Shown here: positions 5,707 to 13,065 of the stretch, in pieces
Position numbering within the stretch: the first letter of the stretch is position 1
Layout: each line of letters starts with the position of its first letter
Source of the DNA: an uncultured Clostridia bacterium
GTDB taxonomy: Bacteria > Bacillota > Clostridia > Oscillospirales > Acutalibacteraceae
Reading direction: 5' to 3'
DNA: 16,173 bases
Assembly: GCA_937888485.1 (NCBI GenBank)
Contig: CALAQQ010000229.1
Span: 1 to 16,173, forward strand
Position numbers and translations under genes: made by a program
Notes under the pieces: model-generated
The model's input: the letters and a program-made list of their open reading frames with translations, nothing else
Told to the model about the DNA's origin: nothing
Databases searched by the model: none

Positions 5707-6654
5707 TTACTGATTTTTATTTGCCGCAATCTGTTTTGTGTTGATTTCCTTTGAACGGCGGGCAACTGTTTCGTCAACCATAAGTCTTGCAATGGTCTTT
5801 TTGGGGCTGTAGAAATGACCGACAATAACGGTGATAATAAAGCTGAAAATACTGGATGAAATCCAGTAGATGCCGATGCCTGCGGGATAGCTTACAACAA
5901 AGTAAAGCGACATAAGAGGCATACCGAACATCATGCAGCCCATCATGGGATTGTTTGCCATTGCGGGGTTGTTTTTCTTCTGCTTTATCTGAGAATAAAG
6001 CGATGTTGCCATTGATGAGAGGAAAGAAAGTACGGGTATTGCCCAGATAATATGCAAACCGAAGTCTTTAGGTACATCGCCGAGTGAAAACAAGCCGAAG
6101 AAGTCGAAGTTGATGGCTGCAATTGCCTCGTATGTTGCCTGACTTACACCGGGAATGCCCTGAAGCTGGTCAATATTCTGGATTATGAGCAATTCAGCAA
6201 GATGTGAACTGCTTGCGAATTTCGATGTGCTGATTTTTGCAACAGCATCGGAAAGAAGTTTGATTTCCGCATCTGTAATGCCTGTGAGGAAGTTGCTCAG
6301 AGGATAGTAAATTGCACCGATAAGACCGAAAAGAATAACAAACTGGAAGAGCATGGGTGTACAACCCGCATTCATCGGATTATAGCCTTCTCTTTGGTAA
6401 AGAGCAGTGGTTTCCTCCTGGATTTTCTGCTGGTTGCCTGCGTATTTTGTTTGAATCTTGCGTATCTTTGCCTGGATTCGCTGAGTTTTAGCCATTCCCT
6501 TCTGCTGGCTGATGGTTGAAGGAATAGTCAGCAATCTTGTAAGAAGAGTAAGTAAAACAATCGAAATAGCATAGCTTTCAAAGCCGATGCTGTTATAAAT
6601 CAATCTCAGAACAGCACCGAAAGGTACGCCGAGTATTTCATAAAGAGCGGTCAT
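5707..6654 (-). CDS. yidC: Membrane protein insertase YidC/Oxa1 (SpoIIIJ type)
   Basis: A 315-residue YidC-family insertase that places proteins into the cytoplasmic membrane alone or with SecYEG. The conserved groove arginine is R40 in LLTLLTRLLTIPSTISQQKGMAK, followed by the charged coiled cytoplasmic hairpin (about 51-88), NPMNAGCTPMLFQFVILFGLIGAI (92-115) and further membrane segments near 205-225 and 240-285, including NPMMGCMMFGMPLMSLYF. It lacks both the large periplasmic domain of proteobacterial YidC and an obvious lipobox. A variable extracytoplasmic insert (about 122-195) is longer than in short Bacillus homologues. The ATG overlaps the yidD stop (ATGA at 6654-6651), so the two are translationally coupled. 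Confidence 0.96.
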   Translation of the reverse strand: MTALYEILGVPFGAVLRLIYNSIGFESYAISIVLLTLLTRLLTIPSTISQQKGMAKTQRIQAKIRKIQTKYAGNQQKIQEETTALYQREGYNPMNAGCTPMLFQFVILFGLIGAIYYPLSNFLTGITDAEIKLLSDAVAKISTSKFASSSHLAELLIIQNIDQLQGIPGVSQATYEAIAAINFDFFGLFSLGDVPKDFGLHIIWAIPVLSFLSSMATSLYSQIKQKKNNPAMANNPMMGCMMFGMPLMSLYFVVSYPAGIGIYWISSSIFSFIITVIVGHFYSPKKTIARLMVDETVARRSKEINTKQIAANKNQ

Positions 6655-6896
6655 TTTTTATCCTCCGGGTGTGAATGTTTCTTTGGCGGAACGGGGTCAT
6701 ACCCGCCGCGGAACAGTGGATTGCACCTCATAAGCCTGAAAACAGTAAGAAGGGTTCCCCGGAATACACCGTGAACCTTGATTGCCTCTATTGCATAATT
6801 GGAGCAGGTCGGATAAAACCTGCACATGGGCGGAAATAATGGTGAGATGCGTTTTTGGTAAAAACGAATAGCGGCAAGCAGAAATTTTTTCATCAA
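6651..6896 (-). CDS. yidD: Membrane protein insertion efficiency factor YidD
   Basis: An 81-residue member of the YidD (Haemolytic/UPF0161) family, a small membrane-associated basic protein that aids YidC-dependent insertion. The diagnostic motifs are intact: FYQKRISPLFPPMCRFYPTCSNYAIEAI (12-39) and MRCNPLFRGGYDPVP (56-70), with the family's cysteines C25, C31 and C58. Its start overlaps the rnpA stop and its stop overlaps the yidC start. Two consecutive ATG codons begin the frame, so the exact start is uncertain by one residue. Confidence 0.95.
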   Translation of the reverse strand: MMKKFLLAAIRFYQKRISPLFPPMCRFYPTCSNYAIEAIKVHGVFRGTLLTVFRLMRCNPLFRGGYDPVPPKKHSHPEDKK

Positions 6897-7249
6897 AAAT
6901 CCGCCTCCGCAGTTTCTCTGATAACCCCGAGCTCCGCAAGGTGAGTCCTCATGACGGGAACGAGGTCACAGCTTTTCAGTTTTTTGGTTTTGAATCTTGC
7001 AACGAAAACGATATCGTAGTTTCCGCTGCAAAACGGAGAAATTGAGGAGAATGCCGCCCTGATGATGCGGCGGCATCTGTTTCTCTCAACTGCACTGCCG
7101 AGTTTCTTTGCGGCAGTAATGCCTATACGGCATCCGAAACCTCTGTTCTTAACAACATAGGTTACGAGAAAAGGGGAAGCTTTTACCTTGCCCCTGCCGT
7201 AGGCACGGTGAAATTCCGTGTTTTGCTTAAGGGTAACTGCTCGTGACAT
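6893..7249 (-). CDS. rnpA: Ribonuclease P protein component
   Basis: A 118-residue protein subunit of RNase P, which supports RNA-catalysed 5' maturation of tRNA. It is recognised from the N-terminal LKQNTEFHRAYGRGK and the RNR signature SAVERNRCRRIIR (52-64), and from its fixed place after rpmH. The open frame extends to a TTG at 7258, but that codon directly abuts AAGGA (7263-7259). The ATG at 7249 lies 9 bases from that site and gives the usual MSRAVTLKQ start, so I chose it. The stop overlaps yidD. Confidence 0.96.
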   Translation of the reverse strand: MSRAVTLKQNTEFHRAYGRGKVKASPFLVTYVVKNRGFGCRIGITAAKKLGSAVERNRCRRIIRAAFSSISPFCSGNYDIVFVARFKTKKLKSCDLVPVMRTHLAELGVIRETAEADF

Positions 7250-7271
7250 TTCAATCAATCCTTATTTGGGA

Positions 7272-7406
7272 TTAATATGTGAGCTGCTTTCTGCCCTTTG
7301 CTCTTCTGCGAGCAAGAACCTTGCGGCCGTTTCTGTCAGCCATTCTCTTGCGGAAGCCGTGTTCCATCTTGCGATGACGCTTCTTGGGCTGGTAAGTTCT
7401 TTTCAT
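7272..7406 (-). CDS. rpmH: 50S ribosomal protein L34
   Basis: A 44-codon gene on the minus strand that translates to MKRTYQPKKRHRKMEHGFRK, followed by RMADRNGRKVLARRRAKGRKQLTY. This is the universal L34 sequence and length. GGAGG lies 8 bases before the ATG. It is the first gene of the rpmH-rnpA-yidD-yidC-jag operon, with a leader of about 130 bases from the promoter at 7543-7572 and only 22 bases before rnpA. Confidence 0.98.
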   Translation of the reverse strand: MKRTYQPKKRHRKMEHGFRKRMADRNGRKVLARRRAKGRKQLTY

Positions 7407-7542
7407 TGTGCAAACCTCCGTTTCAAATTTTTATTATGTCTTGACCTTTTAGGTCTGAAACAATCAAAATCAAAAGCATTGTGCAGTCAATTTCAATTAT
7501 TAGGCACGACAAAACGAGGTGAATACACCCCTCAGAATACAC

Positions 7543-7572
7543 ATTATATAACAGCTTGACCGAAATTGTCAA
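7543..7572 (-). promoter_or_regulatory. Promoter of the rpmH-rnpA-yidD-yidC-jag operon
   Basis: Both hexamers are perfect consensus on the minus strand: TTGACA (7572-7567) and TATAAT (7548-7543), with an 18-base spacer. This predicts a leader of about 130 bases before L34, long enough for an untested regulatory structure. Confidence 0.85.
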
Positions 7573-7625
7573 CAACTTTTTTTGTTTGTGCAAAAAATCT
7601 TTTTTTAAAATCTTATTTTTTATGC

Positions 7626-7654
7626 TTGAAATGAACATTTTTCTGTGATATACT
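7626..7654 (+). promoter_or_regulatory. Promoter of the dnaA operon
   Basis: TTGAAA (7626-7631), a 17-base spacer and TATACT (7649-7654) preceded by an extended -10 TGA. It lies about 65 bases before the dnaA start and does not overlap a visible DnaA box. Confidence 0.75.
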
Positions 7655-7720
7655 TTACTATGTATTATTATGTAAAATGCGAGAATGTGCGACAAAATAA
7701 GACAAGGAGGAAGTCAGGCT

Positions 7721-9040
7721 ATGGAATCGCTTAAAGAGATGTGGCAGCTCGTGTGTGAGCAATTAAAGAAAAGCTGCGGCGAGGTCATATATGAAATATG
7801 GTTCAGACCGCTTGAAATTATCAGTTTTGACGGGGCAAAAGCAGAAATCGCCACAAGTGAATTCAAAAGAAAAATTATTGAACAGCAGTTTGGAAATGAC
7901 CTGAGAGAAGCATTCAGACAGGTTATGGGCTTTGATGTGGAAGTCAAGCTTATCAATGAGGAGAATATTGTTAAAGAAAAACCTGCACAGGATGCAAACA
8001 CAGGTGTCAATGCAACATCGTTAAGTATTGAAAAAAACACCTTCTCAACATTCGTTGTAGGTTCATCAAACAGATTTGCCCATGCGGCAGCTCAGGCTGT
8101 TGCGGCAACTCCCGGTGCGGCATATAACCCGTTGTTTATATACGGTAACGCGGGTCTCGGAAAAACCCATCTCCTTTGCGCTATCAGTAATGAAATAAAG
8201 AAAAATAATCCCGATGCGGATATAATCTTCACAAGAGGCGAGGATTTTGTAAATCTTATTGTTGACGGTATTCAGAAAAACAAGATGCATGAAATCCATC
8301 AGAAATACAGGAACTGCGATATTCTTGTTGTTGACGATATTCAGTTTATCGCAGGCAGAGCGTCAACTCAGGAAGAATTCTTCCATACATTCAACGCTCT
8401 TACCCAGGAAGGCAAGCAGATTGTTCTTGCATCCGACCGTACGCCCAAAGATATCGAAATCCTTGATGAAAGACTCAGAAACCGTTTTGAGTGGGGCCTT
8501 ATTGCTGATATTCAGCCGCCCGATATCGAAACAAGAATGGCTATTATCAAAAGAAAAGCAGATATTCTCGGTCTTGAGCTTCCCGACGATGTTGTTCAGT
8601 TCGTTGCCGAAAAAATCAGAACAAACATCCGTCAGCTTGAAGGTGCGGTTAAAAAAATCAATGCACTTGTCAATATTGAGGGCTCATCAATCAATATTGC
8701 GATGGCGCAGAGTGCAATCAAGGATATTATGACTGACAGCCGCCCCATTTCCGCTGTTGTCAACAACATAATTGCCGAAACTGCAAGAACCTTCGGTGTT
8801 CCGCAGAACGATATTATATCCAAGAAGAAGGATGCAAAGACCGCAAGAGCAAGACAGATTGCAATTTATGTTGTAAGAGAAATGACAGACCTTACGCAGA
8901 AAGAAATCAGCGAATATTTCGGCGGCAGAGACAGAACCACCATTCTTTATTCCGTTGAAACAATCGCCAAGGACTGTGAAAAGGATTCTATGCTCAAGAG
9001 AACGATTGACATAATTATGAAAAACGTTCAGGAACAGTAA
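7721..9040 (+). CDS. dnaA: Chromosomal replication initiator DnaA
   Basis: A 439-residue DnaA, the AAA+ ATPase that binds DnaA boxes and unwinds the origin. Domain I covers about 1-80 (KEMWQLVCEQLKK, YEIWFRPL) and domain II is a short linker (about 81-105). Domain III starts at about 106 with Walker A GNAGLGKTH (142-150), Walker B ILVVDDIQF (201-209) and the sensor region LRNRFEWGL. Domain IV ends with the DnaA signature ARARQIAIYVVREMTDLTQK and GGRDRTTILYSV. The ATG at 7721 is preceded by AAGGAGG at 10 bases; the frame opening at 7685 lacks such a site and adds residues not found in DnaA. Unusually, the next gene is ftsY, not dnaN. Confidence 0.98.
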   Translation: MESLKEMWQLVCEQLKKSCGEVIYEIWFRPLEIISFDGAKAEIATSEFKRKIIEQQFGNDLREAFRQVMGFDVEVKLINEENIVKEKPAQDANTGVNATSLSIEKNTFSTFVVGSSNRFAHAAAQAVAATPGAAYNPLFIYGNAGLGKTHLLCAISNEIKKNNPDADIIFTRGEDFVNLIVDGIQKNKMHEIHQKYRNCDILVVDDIQFIAGRASTQEEFFHTFNALTQEGKQIVLASDRTPKDIEILDERLRNRFEWGLIADIQPPDIETRMAIIKRKADILGLELPDDVVQFVAEKIRTNIRQLEGAVKKINALVNIEGSSINIAMAQSAIKDIMTDSRPISAVVNNIIAETARTFGVPQNDIISKKKDAKTARARQIAIYVVREMTDLTQKEISEYFGGRDRTTILYSVETIAKDCEKDSMLKRTIDIIMKNVQEQ

Positions 9041-9064
9041 TACATTATATATATGAGGTAACCT

Positions 9065-9985
9065 ATGGGACTTTTCAAAAGAATAAATCAGGGTCTTAAG
9101 AAGACCCGTGACAATATGTCGGGAGCTATCAATGCGGCTCTTTACGGCAAAAATGAAATCGACGAAGATTTTTACGAAGAACTTGAAGAAATTCTTGTTA
9201 TGTCCGACGTTGGTGTAACAACCGCAATGGAAATTGTTCAGAAGCTCCGAGATTCCGTTTTTAAAAAGAATCTTCACAGAGCCAAGGATGTAAAAAAAGA
9301 AATCCGCAATATCGTTGCCGAGCTTCTCAGCGGCGGTGAGGAAATAGACATGATAACAGTTCCTTCCGTAATCCTTGTTATCGGTGTCAATGGTGTAGGC
9401 AAAACGACTTCCATCGGTAAAATGGCAGCGATGTTCAAAGATGAAGGTAAGAAAGTTATCCTCGGTGCGGCAGATACTTTCAGGGCTGCGGCAATTGACC
9501 AGCTTGAAATCTGGGCAGACCGTGCAGGCGTTGATATCGTAAAACACAAAGAGGGTGCAGACCCTGCGGCTGTTGTTTTTGATACCATTTCCGCAGGTAA
9601 AGCGAGAAATGCCGATATCATTATCTGCGATACAGCGGGCAGACTTCACAATAAGAAAAACCTTATGGAAGAGCTTGCAAAGATTTACAGAGTTATCGAC
9701 CGTCAGCTTCCCTATGCTGACCGCGAAATTCTTCTTGTTCTTGATGCAACAACCGGTCAGAATGCCGTTAATCAGGCAAAAGAATTCAAGGATGTTGCCG
9801 AGATTACGGGTATTATTCTCACAAAGCTTGACGGTACGGCAAAAGGCGGCGTTGTCCTTGCAATCAAGAATGACCTCAAAGTTCCCGTTAAATTTATCGG
9901 TGTCGGTGAGGGAATCGATGACCTCAGACCTTTTAATGCGGCAGCTTTTGCAGACGGATTGTTTGAAGAGGACAAAGATGACTAA
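9065..9985 (+). CDS. ftsY: Signal recognition particle receptor FtsY
   Basis: A 306-residue SRP receptor GTPase that docks ribosome-SRP complexes at the membrane for co-translational insertion. A short N domain (about 1-95, without the long acidic A domain of E. coli) is followed by the G domain: G1 GVNGVGKTTS (107-116), DTFRAAA (137-143), DTAGR (189-193), TKLD (253-256) and GVGEG (279-283). GAGG lies 6 bases before the ATG. It sits 24 bases after dnaA and is probably co-transcribed. Its substrate pathway joins YidC, encoded in the divergent operon. Confidence 0.98.
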   Translation: MGLFKRINQGLKKTRDNMSGAINAALYGKNEIDEDFYEELEEILVMSDVGVTTAMEIVQKLRDSVFKKNLHRAKDVKKEIRNIVAELLSGGEEIDMITVPSVILVIGVNGVGKTTSIGKMAAMFKDEGKKVILGAADTFRAAAIDQLEIWADRAGVDIVKHKEGADPAAVVFDTISAGKARNADIIICDTAGRLHNKKNLMEELAKIYRVIDRQLPYADREILLVLDATTGQNAVNQAKEFKDVAEITGIILTKLDGTAKGGVVLAIKNDLKVPVKFIGVGEGIDDLRPFNAAAFADGLFEEDKDD

Positions 9986-10007
9986 TAATATATAAGGGAA
10001 ATAAAAT

Positions 10008-10607
10008 ATGGATTATATAATTGCTACCCATAATATGAAAAAACGTGATGAGCTTCAGCGTATTCTTGCACCTCTCGGAATAAGAGTTCTTCTTGCCGAG
10101 GAAGCAGGTGTTGAACTTACCGATGTTGAAGAAACAGGCACAACATTTGAAGAAAACGCATTTCTCAAAGCAGACAGCGGATGCAAAGAAAGCGGAATGC
10201 CCTGCATCGCCGATGATTCGGGTCTTGCGGTTGACTATCTTGACGGTGCACCCGGAGTTTACTCTGCAAGATATGCGGGTGAACACGGCAATGACGATGC
10301 AAACAACAAAAAGCTCCTCAATGCTCTCGAAGGTCTTGAACCCAAGGACAGAGGTGCGGCTTATGTAAGTGTTGTTTGCTGTGTATATCCCGACGGCAGA
10401 AAGCTGATGGCAAGAGGTGAGTGCAGAGGCACTATCGGTTATGAGGAAATCGGCGACGGCGGTTTCGGTTATGACCCCCTTTTCTTCCCTGTTGAATACG
10501 GCGGAGAAAAAACAATGGCACAGCTTACTGCCGACGAAAAAGATGCCATAAGCCACAGAGGCAAGGCGGTAAGAGAGATTGCCGGACAGATTGGAGAGAA
10601 TAACTGA
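10008..10607 (+). CDS. rdgB: XTP/dITP diphosphatase (RdgB/HAM1 family)
   Basis: A 199-residue Ham1-type pyrophosphatase that removes deaminated purine nucleotides (dITP, XTP) from the pool. Diagnostic motifs are ATHNMKK (6-12), TFEENAFLKA (46-55), ADDSGL (68-73), GGFGYDP (151-157) and SHRGKA (182-187). AAGGGA precedes the ATG by about 9 bases. It lies 22 bases after ftsY, and its TGA overlaps the yhbY ATG by one base, so the four genes dnaA-ftsY-rdgB-yhbY form one unit. Confidence 0.97.
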   Translation: MDYIIATHNMKKRDELQRILAPLGIRVLLAEEAGVELTDVEETGTTFEENAFLKADSGCKESGMPCIADDSGLAVDYLDGAPGVYSARYAGEHGNDDANNKKLLNALEGLEPKDRGAAYVSVVCCVYPDGRKLMARGECRGTIGYEEIGDGGFGYDPLFFPVEYGGEKTMAQLTADEKDAISHRGKAVREIAGQIGENN

Positions 10608-11026
10608 TGACAAGTAAGGAAAGAGCATTGCTCAGAGCGCAGGCCAACAGCCTTGAGCCTCTTTTTCAGATAGGCAAGAGCGGAATGTCCGATGCGCTTG
10701 TTGAACAAACAGCCGATGCGCTTCGTAAAAGAGAACTCATAAAGCTCAGGGTTCTTCTTGAAAGCGCACCCGAAACACCCCGCGAATTTGCAGATAAGCT
10801 TGCGGAGGCAACCGGAAGCGATGTTGTTCAGGTAGTCGGCGGAAGCATAGTTCTTTATAAAGAAAATCCCGATAAAGATAAGGAAGAAAAGAAAAAGAAG
10901 CCAGCAAAGAAAGGTAAACCTCTTTCAAAAGTCAAGGCAAAAAGAGCTTTGGCGGCAAAACGTGAAGCAGAAGAAAAGAAGAGAAAAAGAGATTTCTTTG
11001 CAAAAAAACGTGCAGTCAAAAAATAA
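10607..11026 (+). CDS. yhbY: YhbY-type CRM-domain RNA-binding protein with Lys-rich tail
   Basis: A 139-residue protein whose first 87 residues are a CRM/YhbY domain: LRAQANSLEPLFQIGKSGMS with the GKSG loop (23-26), then ALRKRELIKLRVL and VVQVVGGSIVLYK. YhbY proteins bind pre-50S ribosomal particles and assist ribosome maturation. The typical family member is about 95-100 residues. This one adds a 50-residue tail (90-139) made largely of Lys, Arg, Glu and Ala, likely unstructured or helical and RNA-binding. The start overlaps the rdgB stop (TGATG). No terminator is obvious after its stop. Confidence 0.93.
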   Translation: MTSKERALLRAQANSLEPLFQIGKSGMSDALVEQTADALRKRELIKLRVLLESAPETPREFADKLAEATGSDVVQVVGGSIVLYKENPDKDKEEKKKKPAKKGKPLSKVKAKRALAAKREAEEKKRKRDFFAKKRAVKK

Positions 11027-11066
11027 TTTTGTGAATTTCAAATTTTTTTGCAACAAAAATCACCTA

Positions 11067-11096
11067 TTGACACACTTATAATATATGTGATATAAT
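11067..11096 (+). promoter_or_regulatory. Promoter of smpB-ssrA
   Basis: Perfect TTGACA (11067-11072) and TATAAT (11091-11096) hexamers with an 18-base spacer and an extended -10 TGA, 24 bases ahead of the smpB start. It probably also drives ssrA, for which I see no separate promoter. Confidence 0.88.
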
Positions 11097-11120
11097 CGCA
11101 CTCCACGAAAGGTAAGACTA

Positions 11121-11579
11121 ATGGATAAAAACAGCGGTATTAAAACAGTGGCTAACAACAAAAAAGCATACCACGATTATTTCGTGCTTGAAAAACTTGA
11201 GGCAGGAATTGAACTGTTCGGAACTGAAGTCAAATCCATCCGTCAGGGAAAGATTAACCTCAAGGATTCATGGTGTTTTGTCAAAGACGGCGAAATGTTT
11301 GTCAACGGTATGCATATCAGCCCTTATGAGCAGGGAAACATCTTTAACAGAGACCCTATGCGAACCAAAAAGCTTTTGCTCCATAAAAAAGAAATCCGCC
11401 GTTTTTATGCCATGGTTAAACAGGACGGACTTGCGATAGTGCCCCTGAGTGTTTACTTTTCGAAGGGCAGAGCAAAGGTTGAAATCGGTCTTTGTAAAGG
11501 TAAAAAGCTTTACGACAAGCGTGAAGTTGCCGCAAAGAAAGATGCTCAAAGAGATATCGAGCGTAGTATGCGCAGATAA
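11121..11579 (+). CDS. smpB: SsrA-binding protein SmpB
   Basis: A 152-residue SmpB, the tmRNA partner that enters the empty A site of stalled ribosomes in trans-translation. It shows the family block HDYFVLEKLEAGIELFGTEV (18-37) with KSIRQGKINLKDS, then LLLHKKEI, the GLCKGKKLYDKR segment and the basic decoding tail AAKKDAQRDIERSMRR. AAAGG precedes the ATG. It ends 5 bases before the tmRNA 5' end. Confidence 0.98.
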   Translation: MDKNSGIKTVANNKKAYHDYFVLEKLEAGIELFGTEVKSIRQGKINLKDSWCFVKDGEMFVNGMHISPYEQGNIFNRDPMRTKKLLLHKKEIRRFYAMVKQDGLAIVPLSVYFSKGRAKVEIGLCKGKKLYDKREVAAKKDAQRDIERSMRR

Positions 11580-11584
11580 TATAC

Positions 11585-11933
11585 GGGGATGAAAGGATTT
11601 CGACGGGGAATCTGAGCCCGGATAAGCGAGTAGCGGTGCGGGACCGCTATAAAATCCGCAATTTTCAAAATTAAACGACAACAATAAAGTTGCACTTGCT
11701 GCTTAATTAAGCAGCCGTCTCTGTGCGAAGGACTGCGGTCGCATAAGAGGCGTCGATTAGCAGTGAACGTGAACGGGTAACGGCGGATAGCCCGTCATGA
11801 ATAATCTGTCTACCAAGTGCTGGAGCCTGCCTTTCGGCGTCGGCATGAGGGAATGTTAAAAGAACGGCTACACTCGTAGAAAGTCCCTGCAAGGGTTTTT
11901 CGGACGCGGTTTCGATTACCGCCATCTCCACCA
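11585..11933 (+). ncRNA. ssrA: Transfer-messenger RNA (tmRNA)
   Basis: A 349-base tmRNA. The acceptor stem pairs GGGGATG (11585-11591) with CATCTCC (11923-11929), followed by A and an encoded CCA (11931-11933). The 5' AAGGATTTCGACGGGG segment and the T arm GCGGT-TTCGATT-ACCGC are typical. The tag frame reads NDNNKVALAA then TAA (11704-11706), inside the perfect palindrome GCTGCTTAA/TTAAGCAGC that forms helix 5. An in-frame TAA at 11650-11652 limits the tag to 17 codons. Aligned by eye with E. coli, the resume codon falls on TTA (11671-11673) rather than GCA. Together with SmpB it rescues stalled ribosomes and tags the products for proteolysis. No clear intrinsic terminator follows. Confidence 0.96.
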
Positions 11934-12004
11934 AAAACAATTTTATAAATTCATATAGACAAGAGAAAATGAAATGTGCAAATCAAAATAAGGAGGATAA
12001 CAGG

Positions 12005-13048
12005 ATGAAAAAGAGCCTTCCCATAATTGCAACATCCTTTGTTGCAGTGTGCATAGTTGCTATTGTTGCAACTCTTGCTGTAAAATCCGGAAGCACTCCG
12101 GATATTGAGTCGGATATCGCAAACGACAGCAATTACTATAATAATTACTATGATTATTATGAAGAACCGACCACCTCACCTTTTGAGGCTATCGTAACAA
12201 CAACCGTTCAGGTGTTGACTGATACTTACAAGCCTTCCGAGATGACAACAACAAAAACAACCAAGACTCCCGAAAAAACAACGGTGAAACCAAAACCCAC
12301 CGTTCCTCAGACAACTGTTACAACAACTCAGCCTCAGGAAGAAGAAGTAACGGTTCCCCAGCTTGAAGGTGTTGCGACAAAACCTGTCCAGTCTTCAGGC
12401 GATCTTCCCCAGGATATGACTTTCTCAGGTCTTTATAAAATGGGATACGACGTTATCGGTACCAAGCCTTACATATATAATAATGATAAGGAAGACTGCT
12501 TCCAGGCAGATTGGGGTTATAACCCTCTTTATGACATCGGTGCAAACTTTATCGACTTCAGCATTGAAACAACAAAGGTTGATTTCAGATACGACAATAA
12601 GGATTACAGAATTCAGTTCTGGAAGGGTCAGTATATTTCCGGTGAAATCGGAACAGTCGGCGGTGAAATCGGTGTTTACACCCGTCCGAAATCCTGGGTA
12701 GGCGAGCACTATAACTGTGCATCCGAAGATGACTGGGTTCAGATGGAAATGACTGTTTATTGGGATGAATTCGATAACGGTGAATATCTTCCCCAGTTCT
12801 CCAGAAACTATGATGATTTCTGGTGGTGCACAGGTTTCGTTGACGGACAGCTCAAAAACCGCAGAGACTCCAACACACTGCGTGTTCTTGCCAGAATAAC
12901 ATGGGAAACTGATGAACAGGCAGAGCTTTTTGCCGAAGCGATGAGAAAAAAAGGCTTCACAGAGGTTGAGGAATTTTCACCCTATGAAATAGATACATTC
13001 AAAATCCATGGCAAAGACGTTATTTTCCTTTGGCAGAATATAAGATAA
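12005..13048 (+). CDS. Membrane-anchored Thr-rich protein with DUF4474-like domain (paralog 1)
   Basis: A 347-residue extracytoplasmic protein of unknown function. An N-terminal membrane anchor (about 5-26) is followed by an Asn/Tyr patch (43-52), a Thr/Pro/Lys linker (about 57-130) and a globular domain (about 140-347). The domain contains CFQADWGYNPLYD, VDFRYDNKDYRIQFWKGQY (192-210), GGEIGVYTRP, HYNCASEDDW (235-244) and WWCTGFVDGQL (273-283). From memory this resembles DUF4474 of gut Clostridia. The ATG at 12005 follows AGGAGG by 8 bases; the frame opening at 11969 is rejected because it would put the Shine-Dalgarno inside the gene and bury the anchor. It lies 71 bases after ssrA with no convincing promoter or terminator between, and 17 bases before its paralog. 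Confidence 0.8.
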   Translation: MKKSLPIIATSFVAVCIVAIVATLAVKSGSTPDIESDIANDSNYYNNYYDYYEEPTTSPFEAIVTTTVQVLTDTYKPSEMTTTKTTKTPEKTTVKPKPTVPQTTVTTTQPQEEEVTVPQLEGVATKPVQSSGDLPQDMTFSGLYKMGYDVIGTKPYIYNNDKEDCFQADWGYNPLYDIGANFIDFSIETTKVDFRYDNKDYRIQFWKGQYISGEIGTVGGEIGVYTRPKSWVGEHYNCASEDDWVQMEMTVYWDEFDNGEYLPQFSRNYDDFWWCTGFVDGQLKNRRDSNTLRVLARITWETDEQAELFAEAMRKKGFTEVEEFSPYEIDTFKIHGKDVIFLWQNIR

Positions 13049-13065
13049 ATCAGGAGGAATTTCAA

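Larger units (their letters stand above)
7407..7720. other. rpmH-dnaA divergent intergenic region
   Basis: This 314-base gap holds the divergent promoters of the rpmH and dnaA operons, an AT-rich block with T tracts (about 7575-7625) that could unwind easily, and the dnaA Shine-Dalgarno AAGGAGG (7704-7710). In many Firmicutes this position is part of oriC, but I find no TTATCCACA-type box within one mismatch on either strand. The best partial match is TTTTGCACA on the minus strand near 7589-7597. An origin here is not supported. Confidence 0.6.

Noticed and set aside
7250..7258. TTG start extending rnpA by three residues
   Set aside because: The codon directly abuts the AAGGA site, leaving no spacing; the ATG at 7249 is correctly placed.
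7570..7660. DnaA-box-like sequences upstream of dnaA
   Set aside because: The closest strings differ from TTATCCACA at two or more positions and do not cluster, so I do not call an origin.
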